DNA from: JBEKYD01 sp052148435
Lineage (GTDB): Bacteria > Acidobacteriota > Terriglobia > Bryobacterales > Bryobacteraceae
Assembly: GCA_052148435.1 (NCBI GenBank)
Contig: JBKQIF010000130.1
Location: 7,076-71,075, forward strand
DNA length: 64,000 nt
Direction of reading: 5' to 3'
The translations under genes were made by a program, and so were the position numbers. This document shows positions 25,401-35,461 of this stretch, piece after piece (positions within the stretch are counted from its first letter, which is position 1; each line of letters begins with the position of its first letter). Below the pieces are notes generated by a model. It worked only from the letters and a program-made list of their open reading frames with translations. It did no database searches and had not been told where the DNA came from.

Positions 25401-26513
25401 GTACGGCTGGTAGGTGCCGGCGGAATTGGGAACGTAAATGACCCCCTCGCGCATGGTGGCGGTGGGGACGAGGCGCTCGTAAGTGCCTACGTTGGGGAAG
25501 CGCAGCCCTTCATAGTTGAAAAAAAAGTAGGTCTTGCCGCCGGCAAATCTGGGCGTCATCGGGCCGCCCACCGCACCGCCGAAGCGATCGCGGTGATTGG
25601 AGACCAGTGCCGTGTAAGGCAGACCGCCCGAAGGCGTGTGGTTGTTCGACCATGTGTTCGCCGCCCCGACGTCGGTGGCAAAGTAGTACCCGTAGGCCGA
25701 TCCGTGCCATTGGTTGGTGCCGCGCTTGGTGACCATCTGGATCTGGCTGCCGATCGAGCTGTTGAAGTCGGAAGTCTGGCCAAAGGTATTCACCTTGAAT
25801 TCTTCCACCGATTCCACCGGCGTGGGCAGGATGCCGGAGGGCATACCGTTGGTCTGCGTTCCGCCGGTTCCGGTCATATTGGTCTGGTAGGTGATGGTGT
25901 CGCCGCCCATGTCGTCGGAGTTGTTGCCGCCGTCGAGAAGGAAGCTGGTCTGGTCGCGTTGCGCGCCGGCGACGTATCCGCCCGGCATCACGCCCGGCTG
26001 AAGAGTCGAAAGCGTGGTGACGTCGCGGCCCAGGTTCGGCAGGTCGAGGAGTTGCTGGCCGCTCATAGTCGTACCGACCGTGGCATTCGCGGTCTGCAAT
26101 TCCGCGCCGACCGTAGCGGTGACTTCAATGGTCGTTGCCGTGGTGCCGACCCGCATCTTGGCGTTCAAGGCGAGAGACACGCCGACGTCCACCGCCTGGC
26201 CGTTGATTTCGTAGGTCGAGAAGCCGGCCTTGGAGATGCTAATATTATACGTACCGGGAGTTATGTTACTGATGACGTAACGGCCGGTATCGTTGGTCGC
26301 CGTCGACAGGACTATGTTCGTAGCGGTGTCCGTGATTCTTATGGAGGCGCCCGCTACTGCCGCGTTCTGTTCGTCGATAACCTGCCCCGCGATGGTGCCG
26401 GTCGAAACCGCCTGCGCCCAAACCTGCGCGGTTCCGAGAACCAGCAGCGTCAAAACCGCAAGTGCGGTCTTAGCCGTTGCGATGGAACGAATGAGCCGAT
26501 GGCTCAAGTTCAT
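22440..26513 (-). CDS. TonB-dependent receptor-like outer-membrane protein (Oar-like) with carboxypeptidase-regulatory domain
   Basis: 1357 residues. Signal peptide about 1-34 (LAVLTLLVLGTAQVWAQ). A CarboxypepD_reg-like domain follows (about 37-120: TGTIAGQVIDEQNAAVAG ... YVISNITPGTYNISISKAGF), then a plug region (SGQQLLDLPNLGRDVTTL), then a long beta barrel ending NMEFGFRVHF, with the terminal Phe expected of outer-membrane barrels. Acidobacteria carry dozens of these Oar-like proteins; substrates are inferred to be large oligosaccharides or peptides, but none is proven. AAAGGG about 9 nt before the ATG is a fair ribosome site. A long upstream region and a strong terminator suggest a single-gene transcript. 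Confidence 0.93.
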   Translation of the reverse strand: MNLSHRLIRSIATAKTALAVLTLLVLGTAQVWAQAVSTGTIAGQVIDEQNAAVAGASIRITDTATNIVLSTATNDTGRYVISNITPGTYNISISKAGFSTYEINGQAVDVGVSLALNAKMRVGTTATTIEVTATVGAELQTANATVGTTMSGQQLLDLPNLGRDVTTLSTLQPGVMPGGYVAGAQRDQTSFLLDGGNNSDDMGGDTITYQTNMTGTGGTQTNGMPSGILPTPVESVEEFKVNTFGQTSDFNSSIGSQIQMVTKRGTNQWHGSAYGYYFATDVGAANTWSNNHTPSGGLPYTALVSNHRDRFGGAVGGPMTPRFAGGKTYFFFNYEGLRFPNVGTYERLVPTATMREGVIYVPNSAGTYQPYNLTNGPVTVNGTTLAPATCPAGACDSRGLGMNPLVSQLWQKYMPLGTDASYSAADAYNTLGFVSSIRAPLTTNTYVGRIDHDFGEKNRLMATYRDLSLVSLTTNQVDIGGAFAGDTLGTPAAKAPRPQKPDLMVVALTSNLTPSITNDLRFNYTRNFWQWEDNNSPAQLPGLGGALEIGAGAAGTAESTNALIPYNVNTQNTRQRFWDGQDKILRDDITMIKGNHLLTFGGLYQRNFDYHMRTDNGNGTNNQIVYQISGQSYLNWGTGSGSYIPSTVGSSYASTYENLAAEELGIVNLPQVTYTRAGSNLTLQPVGSVATDKSVIPTYNFYFADSWHVEPTVTINYGLSYGLEMPPYSQSQNQVVLVDSSDNPISTANFLAAREKAALQGQAYNPTLGYALAGNVGSGMKYPYNPFYGGFSPRVSIAWNPRFTEGPLGKLLGNGKTVIRAGYGRIWGRLNGVDLVLVPLLGPGVLQAVSCPGASSAGTCLGSGGVTPATAFRIGADGLSAPLPTPSTTLPQPFYPNVNGAAAGDVDTLDPNYKPERTDNFNVAIQREVNAKTTLEVGYVGRIIRNEYTEINLDAVPTMMNVGGQSFAQAFSQVYWQLYNQNFASTSTVTAQAFFENTLGGASSSYCAGYSSCTQAVVSKNSMSEFKYVETSTLWAAMNKASSWTLGQTMASGAGQVTSAALNASLGWGNYNGVYMTLRARDYHGATFVSNFTWSRSMGTAAQYQATSANTVVDPFNIGAQYGPNSFDYLFVYNAAVFYRPPLFQHSTSLLSKIVGGWTIAPLFTAQSGQPEGVGYSQGTCSSCMTFGESSSSGEEAYGDQAVFLSKYTGGASANYGLAGGSSSASNNPYVPAGTLVGGNNPAGVNQFTNPAAIAAEFRPCVLGTDTNCGGYGNIRGLPTWNLDAELAKDFSLWKENRVGATITFQFTNILNHVQLTTPTGIENVSGLSLTSLSTFGRTTSQSNTPRNMEFGFRVHF

Positions 26514-26988
26514 AGACTATCCCTTTCTGTGTATAGACGTGGAGTTACTTAGGCTAACGGGGCCCCAAGGTGAATAATGTCTGAATCAAGCTAATGGGTG
26601 TGATTTTAGAGGTTTAGGCTGGAAGGTGTCAAGAAAATAGTTTCAATACCGGGCATACAACTAAATTCTACGCCAGGGTGGAGATACGGCCCTCAGGTTA
26701 CAAAATCTCATAGACACAACCGGGTGCCTTTGCGAGCCTTATCTGGAGCTTGCTGGAGGCGGAACGCGATGCGCGGGCCAGAACTGTAAATTCCGATTTC
26801 TGGAATTCGTGCCGTCCGCTCTGTACCGCTGTGCATGGAAAGCTGTGGCTTCAACGGCACAGGTCTCCGTGGCATTGGCCGGAAATTGTCGGATGGTTGT
26901 GGGGCAGGCGATTTGCAGGCCCCGCACAAACTAAAGGCTGTGCCACCGTTGGCACAGCCTCTTAGCCTGCGAAAAACTTGCCGGCGCT
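26514..26988. other. Intergenic region, 475 bp, TonB-receptor leader and hppA 3' end
   Basis: It holds the 5' region of the TonB-receptor gene (minus strand), which is clearly A+T richer than its surroundings at 26580-26720, and the terminator of the pyrophosphatase gene (26936-26959). No open frame with family character is present; a short 127-codon frame here looks like a chance frame. No convincing -35/-10 pair could be chosen by eye. Confidence 0.5.
26936..26959 (-). terminator. Hairpin after the pyrophosphatase gene
   Basis: A perfect 10-bp stem GGCTGTGCCA / TGGCACAGCC with a CCGT loop lies 30 nt after the stop codon of the pyrophosphatase gene; on the minus strand it is followed by TTTAGTTTG, a weak T-tract. 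The flanking CTAAAG and CTTAG resemble the palindromic repeat at 6173, so a repeat may have been recruited as terminator. Confidence 0.6.
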
Positions 26989-29436
<2,448 letters not shown>

Positions 29437-29886
29437 CAGCGAAAATCCTCCTATATTACATCGGCGGACTTCCGCCGACTGAATAGTATAAGAGATCTAC
29501 AGGTCGGGATTCAAACTTTCGAGCCGCGCGCGGATCGGCTCCAAATAAACTCCTGGAAGCGTCGTAACTCATTCCAATTATGTATGATAGGGGCCCTGGC
29601 TTGGCTTGACCGCGAAGCCGCGAAGAAGCGGCTCCCGGCTGCACAAAAATGCACAAAGTTGCACAAGGCAGCCTCGAAGCGGCGCCGGGGCCGGATTTCT
29701 CCTCGATTTGTAAGCCGCGTCCATTCAGCGGGTTAATCGGACATTTCAGGTTTCGTAGTGCGATTTTGTGCATTTTTGTGCATAATCCGGAGCCGGCCGC
29801 GGACAGTAGCCGTTGCGCCGCCTTTATTTATTTTTGAAACAACTCGGTTTACCGGCGGTTGCTAAAATGGCGGTGCAGAGCGACGC
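29437..29886. other. Intergenic region, 450 bp, with a spaced inverted repeat
   Basis: Between two divergent genes. TGCACAAAAATGCACAAA (29640-29657) is matched, inverted, by TTTGTGCATTTTTGTGCA (29764-29781), giving 18-bp arms about 106 bp apart. Further GTTGCACAAGG and GAAGCCGCGAAGAAGCGGC motifs lie beside the left arm. Overlapping open frames in both directions (105 and 149 codons) show no family pattern and follow from the repeat. No transposase is present. Confidence 0.55.
29640..29781. repeat. 142-bp element with 18-bp terminal inverted repeats
   Basis: Arms 29640-29657 and 29764-29781 are perfectly complementary (TGCACAAAAATGCACAAA). Each arm contains two head-to-tail TGCACAAA words. 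The interior (G+C rich, about 106 bp) has no coding pattern. It could be a miniature mobile element or a double operator for a dimeric regulator. Confidence 0.65.
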
Positions 29887-31485
29887 ATGGAACTTGGAGT
29901 TGACTTCGGGACTACTCGGATCGTGGTGGCGGCCGCGGACCGCGGCAATTACCCCCTTGCCGGTTTTGAGACTCCGGACGGGCAGATCAGGGAGTGGTTC
30001 CCGCCGCTGGTCGCCGTACGCAACCAGACCCGCCTTTTCGGATGGCAGGCCGCCGCGGTACAAGGAAACCGCGAGTGGACCGTGTTGAGGTCGCTCAAGC
30101 GGAGGCTCAAATCGGCCGGCACGGCCTCGGTGATCGACGTTGGCGGGCGCGAGATGCCGCTCACGGAACTGCTGGTGGAATTACTGGTCGCGCTGCGGCA
30201 AAGCCTGCGCCGGTCTTCCACCCTGAATCCGGCCGGCGGGGAAGCTTTGCAAGTCACCATCGGCGTCCCGGCCAACGCCAACAGCAACCAGCGGTTTCTC
30301 ACCGCGGAAGCGTTCCGGTCGGCGGGCTTTCAGGTGCTGGGAATGCTCAACGAACCGTCCGCGGCGAGCATCGAATACGGCCACCGCCGGCGCGCCGAGA
30401 GAAAAGGGCAGCCACGCCATACCCTGCTGGTCTACGACTTGGGCGGAGGGACCTTCGATGCGTCGCTGGTGGATCTGGTCGAGGATACGCATACGGTGGT
30501 GGCGGCGGCCGGGTTATCCGACGTCGGCGGCGACGACTTCGACGAAATTCTGGCCGGGCTGGCGCTCGCGGCCGCGCCGGGGCCTGCCGCGGAACGGGAG
30601 TCGCTCACTGGGGCCGAGCAGTTCCGGCTGCTGGAGGAGTGCCGCGAACGGAAGGAGTCGCTCAACCCCAATACGCGAAAGGTGACCATCGATCTGGATC
30701 GGGTCCGGGAGGGTTGGGGTGAGGTAACGGTTCCGGTGAGTGCCTTCTATGAAGGCTGCCGGCCGCTGATCGACCGCACCGCCCGGGTGGTGGAACAATT
30801 GCTCGCCAGTCGCGCCGATGGCCCGATCGAAACCTTATATGTTACCGGAGGCGGCAGCGAGCTGCCGGCGGTGGCGCGCGTGCTCAAGGAGAGCTTCGGC
30901 CGCTCGGTGCGGCGTTCGTCCTATATGCGGTCGGCCACGGCGATCGGTCTGGCAATCGGCGCCGATGCGCGCTCCGGATACCGGCTGCGCGACCGCTTCA
31001 CCCGGCACTTCGGCGTGTGGCGCGAAGCGGAGCATGGCCGGAAGGTGGCGTTCGACGTGCTGTTTCCACGCGGGCTCGGCCTGCCCGCGCCCGGAGCGCC
31101 TGCGCACCGCGTCCTGCGGTCGTACGCTCCCGCCCATAACGTCGGCTGTTTCCGCTACGTCGAAGCCTCGCACCTGGACGCGGATGGTGAACCCGTGGGC
31201 GACCTGACGTTCTGGGACGAGATCCAGTTCCCCTTCGATCCTGGCTTGCGCGATGTGGCGGACCTCTCTTTGATTGCGGTGGAGCGCGGCGGCGAAGCGG
31301 CCCAGTCCCAGGTGGAAGAGGAGTACTGGTGCGATGCGGGCGGCATGCTGAAGGTGAAAATTGCCAACCGTTCGGCCGGCTACAGCCGGGAGTTTGCGTT
31401 GGGACGCTGGTCGGAAAGCCCGCAGCCGTCCGCCGGACTGGCCGCGGCGCGCCGTCACCGCCTCGAGCGGCGTAATGCGAAATGA
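29887..31485 (+). CDS. Hsp70/DnaK-family ATPase with short divergent C terminus
   Basis: 532 residues, about 100 shorter than DnaK. The actin-like ATPase domain is intact: phosphate-1 motif GVDFGTTRIVVA (4-15), connect-1 region QVTIGVPANANSNQR, phosphate-2 VYDLGGGTFDASLV, and the adenosine motif YVTGGGSELPAVARVL. The stretch after about residue 375 (FGVWREAEHGRKVAFDVLFP ... EEYWCDAGGMLKVKIANR) is only loosely like a DnaK substrate-binding beta domain, and the helical lid is absent. Inference: a specialised Hsp70 with its own client. No dnaJ or grpE lies nearby. The ATG at 29887 follows the inverted-repeat element by about 105 bp. Confidence 0.88.
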   Translation: MELGVDFGTTRIVVAAADRGNYPLAGFETPDGQIREWFPPLVAVRNQTRLFGWQAAAVQGNREWTVLRSLKRRLKSAGTASVIDVGGREMPLTELLVELLVALRQSLRRSSTLNPAGGEALQVTIGVPANANSNQRFLTAEAFRSAGFQVLGMLNEPSAASIEYGHRRRAERKGQPRHTLLVYDLGGGTFDASLVDLVEDTHTVVAAAGLSDVGGDDFDEILAGLALAAAPGPAAERESLTGAEQFRLLEECRERKESLNPNTRKVTIDLDRVREGWGEVTVPVSAFYEGCRPLIDRTARVVEQLLASRADGPIETLYVTGGGSELPAVARVLKESFGRSVRRSSYMRSATAIGLAIGADARSGYRLRDRFTRHFGVWREAEHGRKVAFDVLFPRGLGLPAPGAPAHRVLRSYAPAHNVGCFRYVEASHLDADGEPVGDLTFWDEIQFPFDPGLRDVADLSLIAVERGGEAAQSQVEEEYWCDAGGMLKVKIANRSAGYSREFALGRWSESPQPSAGLAAARRHRLERRNAK

Positions 31486-31618
31486 GCCGGGCGCGCCTTT
31501 CAGGCAGGAGCTTTTCCGCCGGGTTTGAAGTCGGTTGGCCGCTTGGTGTACACTGGAAGTTCACTCCAGCGGAGCCGAAGCGTTTGGTGTGTTCCGGCGC
31601 CCAAGACTGAGGAAGAGT

Positions 31619-31912
31619 ATGCACGCAATTGTGGAAACGGGCGGAAAGCAGTATCGCGTCGCGGCCGGCGACGTTATCCGCGTGGAAAAGCTTTCCGGCG
31701 AAATCGGATCCGAAGTGGAACTTCCCGTTAAAGTTGCCTTTGGCGACGGCGGGGAATTGATCTCCGGGGCTTCGGTAAAGGCAACCGTGGTGGGCGCCGA
31801 CCGGGCGGATAAGATTCTGGTCTTCAAGTTCAAGCGCAAGAAGCAGTACAAGAAGACCATTGGGCATCGCCAGAGCTTTACCGCGTTGAAGGTAAGCGAG
31901 ATTTTGGCGTAG
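31619..31912 (+). CDS. rplU: Large-subunit ribosomal protein bL21
   Basis: 97 residues from the ATG at 31619 (MHAIVETGGKQYRVAAGDV), preceded by GAGGAAGA. The C-terminal FKRKKQYKKTIGHRQSFT is the bL21 signature, contacting 23S rRNA. The frame extends further upstream, but bL21 begins here. It starts the standard rplU-rpmA-obgE order; rpmA follows after 12 bp. Confidence 0.97.
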   Translation: MHAIVETGGKQYRVAAGDVIRVEKLSGEIGSEVELPVKVAFGDGGELISGASVKATVVGADRADKILVFKFKRKKQYKKTIGHRQSFTALKVSEILA

Positions 31913-31924
31913 GCGGACGAGAGC

Positions 31925-32182
31925 ATGGCACACAAAAAAGGTTTAGGCAGTTCCAAGAACGGCCGCGATTCGAATGCGCAGCGGCTGGGTGTGAAGGTAT
32001 TTGGCGGGCAACTGGTCCCGGGCGGCTCGATCATCGTGCGGCAGCGCGGAACCAAGATCAAGCCGGGCAGCAACGTGGGCTGGGGCAAGGACGATACGCT
32101 GTTTGCCAAAGTGACGGGCGTGGTGGAGTTTAAGGACCGTGGCCGCATGGGCAAGTTTGTCAGCGTGAACGCCGTGGCGTAG
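31925..32182 (+). CDS. rpmA: Large-subunit ribosomal protein bL27
   Basis: 85 residues, MAHKKGLGSSKNGRDSNAQR at the N terminus, the normal form without a cleaved extension. GSIIVRQRGTKIKPGSNVG is the conserved core. bL27 sits near the peptidyl-transferase centre. It is separated from rplU by 12 bp and followed by an intrinsic terminator before obgE. Confidence 0.97.
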   Translation: MAHKKGLGSSKNGRDSNAQRLGVKVFGGQLVPGGSIIVRQRGTKIKPGSNVGWGKDDTLFAKVTGVVEFKDRGRMGKFVSVNAVA

Positions 32183-32241
32183 CTCGCGGCCGGGCCTGGA
32201 CCGGCTCGATTGGCCGCAAATCCAAGAGTTTTTTCCTCCGG

Positions 32242-32272
32242 GCCGCCGGTGGCAACGCCGGCGGCTCTTTTT
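32242..32272 (+). terminator. Intrinsic terminator between rpmA and obgE
   Basis: An 8-bp perfect stem GCCGCCGG / CCGGCGGC (loop TGGCAACG) is followed by CTCTTTTTA. It lies about 60 bp after the rpmA stop and 20 bp before the obgE ATG, so obgE expression needs readthrough or a promoter within the gap. Confidence 0.8.
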
Positions 32273-32291
32273 ATGTGGTTTAGCTTTTTCC

Positions 32292-33338
32292 ATGTTATTT
32301 CTCGACCAAGCACGCATCCTCGTCAAGGCCGGTGACGGCGGCAATGGCTGCATGGCGTTCCGGCGCGAGAAGTACGTTCCGCGCGGCGGCCCGTCGGGCG
32401 GCGATGGCGGACGCGGCGGCGACGTGACGCTGGTCGCCAGCAATCATCACAATACGCTGCTGCAGTTCAGCTACAACCCCGAGCACAAGGCCGAGCGCGG
32501 GCGCCACGGCGAAGGCAGCGACAGGACCGGCGCCGACGGGCAATCGATCGAGGTGGAAGTGCCGGCGGGCACGGTGGTGTACGACGAGGAAACCGGTGAG
32601 CGCCTGGTGGATCTCGGCGAACCGGGGCAGCGGTACCTGGCGGCTCGCGGCGGCCGCGGCGGCCGTGGTAACGCCCGTTTCGCCACCGCCACGCACCAGG
32701 CTCCCACCGAGCACGAGCCGGGCCATCCCGGCGGGGAAAGGCGTCTGCGGCTGGAACTGAAGCTGCTGGCCGACGTGGGCCTGGTGGGTTTTCCCAACGC
32801 CGGTAAGTCTACCCTGATTTCCCGCATTTCCGCGGCGCGCCCCAAGATCGCCGACTACCCGTTTACCACGCTCGAACCAAACCTGGGGGTGGTGAAGCTG
32901 GACGATTTCCGCAGCTTCGTGGTAGCCGACATTCCGGGCTTGATCGAGGGTGCGCATCTGGGCCACGGGCTGGGCACGCAGTTCTTACGCCACATCGAGC
33001 GCACGCGGGTGCTGGCGCACCTGGTGGATGTCTCCGAAGAGAGCGGACGCGATCCGGTGAGCGATTTCCACGTCATCCTCGCCGAACTCGATAGTTTCAG
33101 CCCGGAATTACTGAAAAAGCCCATGCTGCTGGTCGCCACCAAGATCGACGTGGCGCAGGATGCGGGCCGGGTGGCCGCCCTGCGCGAACTGGCCGCGCTT
33201 CGCGGCCTGCCGTTTTTCGAGATCTCGAGCGTGACCGGACAGGGGCTCGAAGGCCTCCGGCGCGCCATGAGCGAGCACGCGCTGGCAAGGGGGGCGGACG
33301 ATCACCTTTTGCCGCCTGTCAAGCCTCCCGCGGGGTGA
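32292..33338 (+). CDS. obgE: Obg-family GTPase
   Basis: 348 residues. The N-terminal Obg fold (about 1-158) is Gly-rich (DGGNGCMAFRREKYVPRGGP). The G domain follows with GFPNAGKST (G1), DIPGLIEGAH (G3), ATKID (G4) and SSVTGQG (G5). The usual C-terminal OCT domain is absent, common outside Firmicutes. It binds 50S subunits and links GTP/ppGpp levels to ribosome assembly. Its stop codon overlaps the start of a palindromic repeat (33336-33376). Confidence 0.95.
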   Translation: MLFLDQARILVKAGDGGNGCMAFRREKYVPRGGPSGGDGGRGGDVTLVASNHHNTLLQFSYNPEHKAERGRHGEGSDRTGADGQSIEVEVPAGTVVYDEETGERLVDLGEPGQRYLAARGGRGGRGNARFATATHQAPTEHEPGHPGGERRLRLELKLLADVGLVGFPNAGKSTLISRISAARPKIADYPFTTLEPNLGVVKLDDFRSFVVADIPGLIEGAHLGHGLGTQFLRHIERTRVLAHLVDVSEESGRDPVSDFHVILAELDSFSPELLKKPMLLVATKIDVAQDAGRVAALRELAALRGLPFFEISSVTGQGLEGLRRAMSEHALARGADDHLLPPVKPPAG

Positions 33339-33376
33339 CGGACGACAGACGACGGAAAACCATCGTCTGTCCCCAC
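33336..33376. repeat. Short form of the CAGACGAtnnnAAAACnATCGTCTG repeat
   Basis: TGACGGACGACAGACGACGG followed by AAAACCATCGTCTGTCCCCAC. It shares CAGACGA, the A-run and ATCGTCTGTCCC with copies at 60410-60501 and 47285-47354, and TGACGGACGACA is the reverse complement of the TGTCGTCCGTCA word in the 36717 and 60410 copies. It fills the gap between the convergent obgE and HutI-like genes. Confidence 0.7.
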
Positions 33377-33378
33377 GG

Positions 33379-34596
33379 CTATGCTTCGAGTCCCGCCTCG
33401 TTCACCGCCGGACCGCGCGCGACGATGCCCTCGCGGTAGACGATTTCACCCCGCCGCAGGGTGCTATGAACCAGGTTCAGTCCGAGATGTCGCGAGAGTT
33501 CCCGATAGTCGGAGATATTGAGAATCAGCAAATCGGCCGACTTGCCGATTTCGAGCGATCCGCTCGTGGCGGCAAAACCCGCCACGCAGGCGGCGTTGAA
33601 GGTGGCCGCGGTCAAGGCCTCCTCCGGCGACATGCCCAGGACCGCGCCAGCCATCGCCACCGCGGTTTGCATGTTGAGGCTGCCGCCGGTGCCCGGACGA
33701 TAGCCGGAAGCCAGCGCCACCGGAACTCCCGCCTGGATAAAGGCGCGGGCGGCCGCCGAACGCCCCTTGTCGCAGAAGTACGACCCGGGCGTCAGCGTGG
33801 CGATGGCGCCGGTGGCGGCCAGTTCGCCCGCCAATGCGGCGGAGGCTTGCTCCAGGTGACTGATTTCCACCACCGGCACTTCGGCCGCCGCGCGAATCGC
33901 GGTGTCGGCCCCGACGCCGCGCGCGTGCAAACGATAGGAGACTCCTATGTTACTGGCCAGGCGGAGTTGGCGATATAACTCCTCCGGCGCTAACTCCTCG
34001 GAATTCCATGTAAACACTACCGCGGGAGCCTCCCGTCCCATCGAGTACCGTCGCAGGACGGACTCCAGCGTGTCCGGCGAAGCCGATGAACGCAACTCCA
34101 CCAGCAGCGCTTCGGATAAGCTCAGGGGCTCATCCTGCAGTGCCAGGAAAACGCGCTGAACCTTGGATTCCACTCTCGGGTCGTGGCTGCCCGTGGTCAG
34201 AAGTTGCGCGGCGGTGGTGCCGTGCCGGATCATGGTTTGAATGAGAGTCCGAACTCGGGCGGCGTGCCTCTTCCACGTGACGGAAAGCAGTTCGCGGGCA
34301 GTCACGTCGCCTTGGCCCGACCATGGGGTCGCGGAAAACGGGTGGACATGGCAATCGACAAAGCCGGGAATGACGACCCGGCCGGTGGCATCGATAACAT
34401 TGGCGCGGCGCGCCGCCGCCAGGTTTTCAACCCGCCGGCTGGGGCCGACCTCGGCGCACACTCCGTTGCGAATCAGGAGTGCACCATCTGAAATTGACTG
34501 GACTTGTTGCAGCTCTACGCCGCGACGCGGACGTTGGGGACCGCGCAACGTGACTAATTGCCTGGCCCCGCGAATTAGGATAGTACCTGTCCCCAT
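33379..34596 (-). CDS. Imidazolonepropionase-like amidohydrolase lacking key residues
   Basis: 405 residues, alignable by eye with HutI-type amidohydrolases over the whole length: PGFVDCHVHPFSAT (H83, H85), HARG (H224), EISHLEQASA (H247), LTPGSYFCDKG and ALASGYRPGTGGSLNMQ. Two family landmarks are changed: the HutI HADE motif reads HARG, and the metal-binding Asp of ALATDxNPGT is a Gly (G298). Metal binding and catalysis should therefore differ, and histidine degradation is not implied; no other hut gene is nearby. Possibly a reader/binding protein or an enzyme with a different ligand set. Cytoplasmic (no signal peptide). Confidence 0.82.
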   Translation of the reverse strand: MGTGTILIRGARQLVTLRGPQRPRRGVELQQVQSISDGALLIRNGVCAEVGPSRRVENLAAARRANVIDATGRVVIPGFVDCHVHPFSATPWSGQGDVTARELLSVTWKRHAARVRTLIQTMIRHGTTAAQLLTTGSHDPRVESKVQRVFLALQDEPLSLSEALLVELRSSASPDTLESVLRRYSMGREAPAVVFTWNSEELAPEELYRQLRLASNIGVSYRLHARGVGADTAIRAAAEVPVVEISHLEQASAALAGELAATGAIATLTPGSYFCDKGRSAAARAFIQAGVPVALASGYRPGTGGSLNMQTAVAMAGAVLGMSPEEALTAATFNAACVAGFAATSGSLEIGKSADLLILNISDYRELSRHLGLNLVHSTLRRGEIVYREGIVARGPAVNEAGLEA

Positions 34597-34640
34597 TATC
34601 TGGGCAAACTCCAGATACAGAGTAACTCCTAAAATGTAAA

Positions 34641-35390
34641 ATGCATAAAGTTATTCACGTTCGTATAACCAAGGGTGAACGCCCGCTGAAATCACTAGAG
34701 AGAGTGTTTTCCAAGGCGGGAGTTGCCTCGCGATCGGAAGCGCGAAGCTGGATTTCGGGAGGCCGAGTCCGCGTCAACGGTAAGTCGATCCGCAATCCGG
34801 ACTACTGGGTAGACCTGGAGCGGGACCGGGTAACTCTGGACAATAAGCCTCTGCGTGAAGCCGGCAAGCGATATATCTTGCTTTATAAACCGAAAGGGTA
34901 TCTGACGACGCATCGCGATACCGAAGGCCGTCCAACGGTCTACGATCTGGTGTCCGACGCTGGGGTTTGGCTGGTGCCGGTCGGACGTCTCGATCTGGAT
35001 ACAAGCGGCTTGCTTTTAATGACGAACGATACCGGACTTGCGGATAGGATCGCCGATCCCGAGAGAAAAGTCCCCAAGATCTATCAGGTCAAAGCCGCGA
35101 CGCTGCTGTCCGACGAACAGTTGGAGCAACTGCGGCAGGGAGTTCCGCTCAGCGACGGGCCGACCCGGCCGGCCCAGGTGCGGCGCCTCCGCGACGGCGG
35201 CCGGCACACTCACCTGGAGCTGACCATCGCCGAGGGACGCAATCGCCAGGTCCGCAGAATGCTCGAAGCCGTCGGCAGCAGGGTGCTGAAGCTGGTGCGG
35301 ACGGCCATCGGCCCGCTTCGCCTGGGTGAGCTGCCTATCGGCAAGTGGCGCGATCTGACCGCGGAAGAAGTGCGCCTGCTGGGTGGTTGA
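34641..35390 (+). CDS. RluB/RsuA-family pseudouridine synthase
   Basis: 249 residues. An S4 RNA-binding domain (about 18-75, KSLERVFSKAGVASRSEARS) precedes the RsuA/RluB/E/F catalytic domain with VGRLDLDTSGLLLMTND, whose second Asp (in LDLDTSG) is the catalytic nucleophile position, and the later GRNRQVRRMLEAVGSRVLKL. It modifies uridine in 23S (RluB type) or 16S rRNA; the exact site cannot be told. No clear ribosome site precedes the ATG at 34641. Divergent from the HutI-like gene with a short 44-bp gap. Confidence 0.92.
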   Translation: MHKVIHVRITKGERPLKSLERVFSKAGVASRSEARSWISGGRVRVNGKSIRNPDYWVDLERDRVTLDNKPLREAGKRYILLYKPKGYLTTHRDTEGRPTVYDLVSDAGVWLVPVGRLDLDTSGLLLMTNDTGLADRIADPERKVPKIYQVKAATLLSDEQLEQLRQGVPLSDGPTRPAQVRRLRDGGRHTHLELTIAEGRNRQVRRMLEAVGSRVLKLVRTAIGPLRLGELPIGKWRDLTAEEVRLLGG

Positions 35391-35461
35391 GAGACGCGTC
35401 CGGAGGAGACGGAAGGCAGTAGCCGGCAGCCGAGGGTGCGCTTCCGGCTGCTGGCCGCGGG

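Noticed and set aside
29456..29773. Minus-strand frame of 105 codons in the gap before the Hsp70-like gene
   Set aside because: It crosses the inverted-repeat element and an opposite frame of 149 codons; no ribosome site or family pattern.
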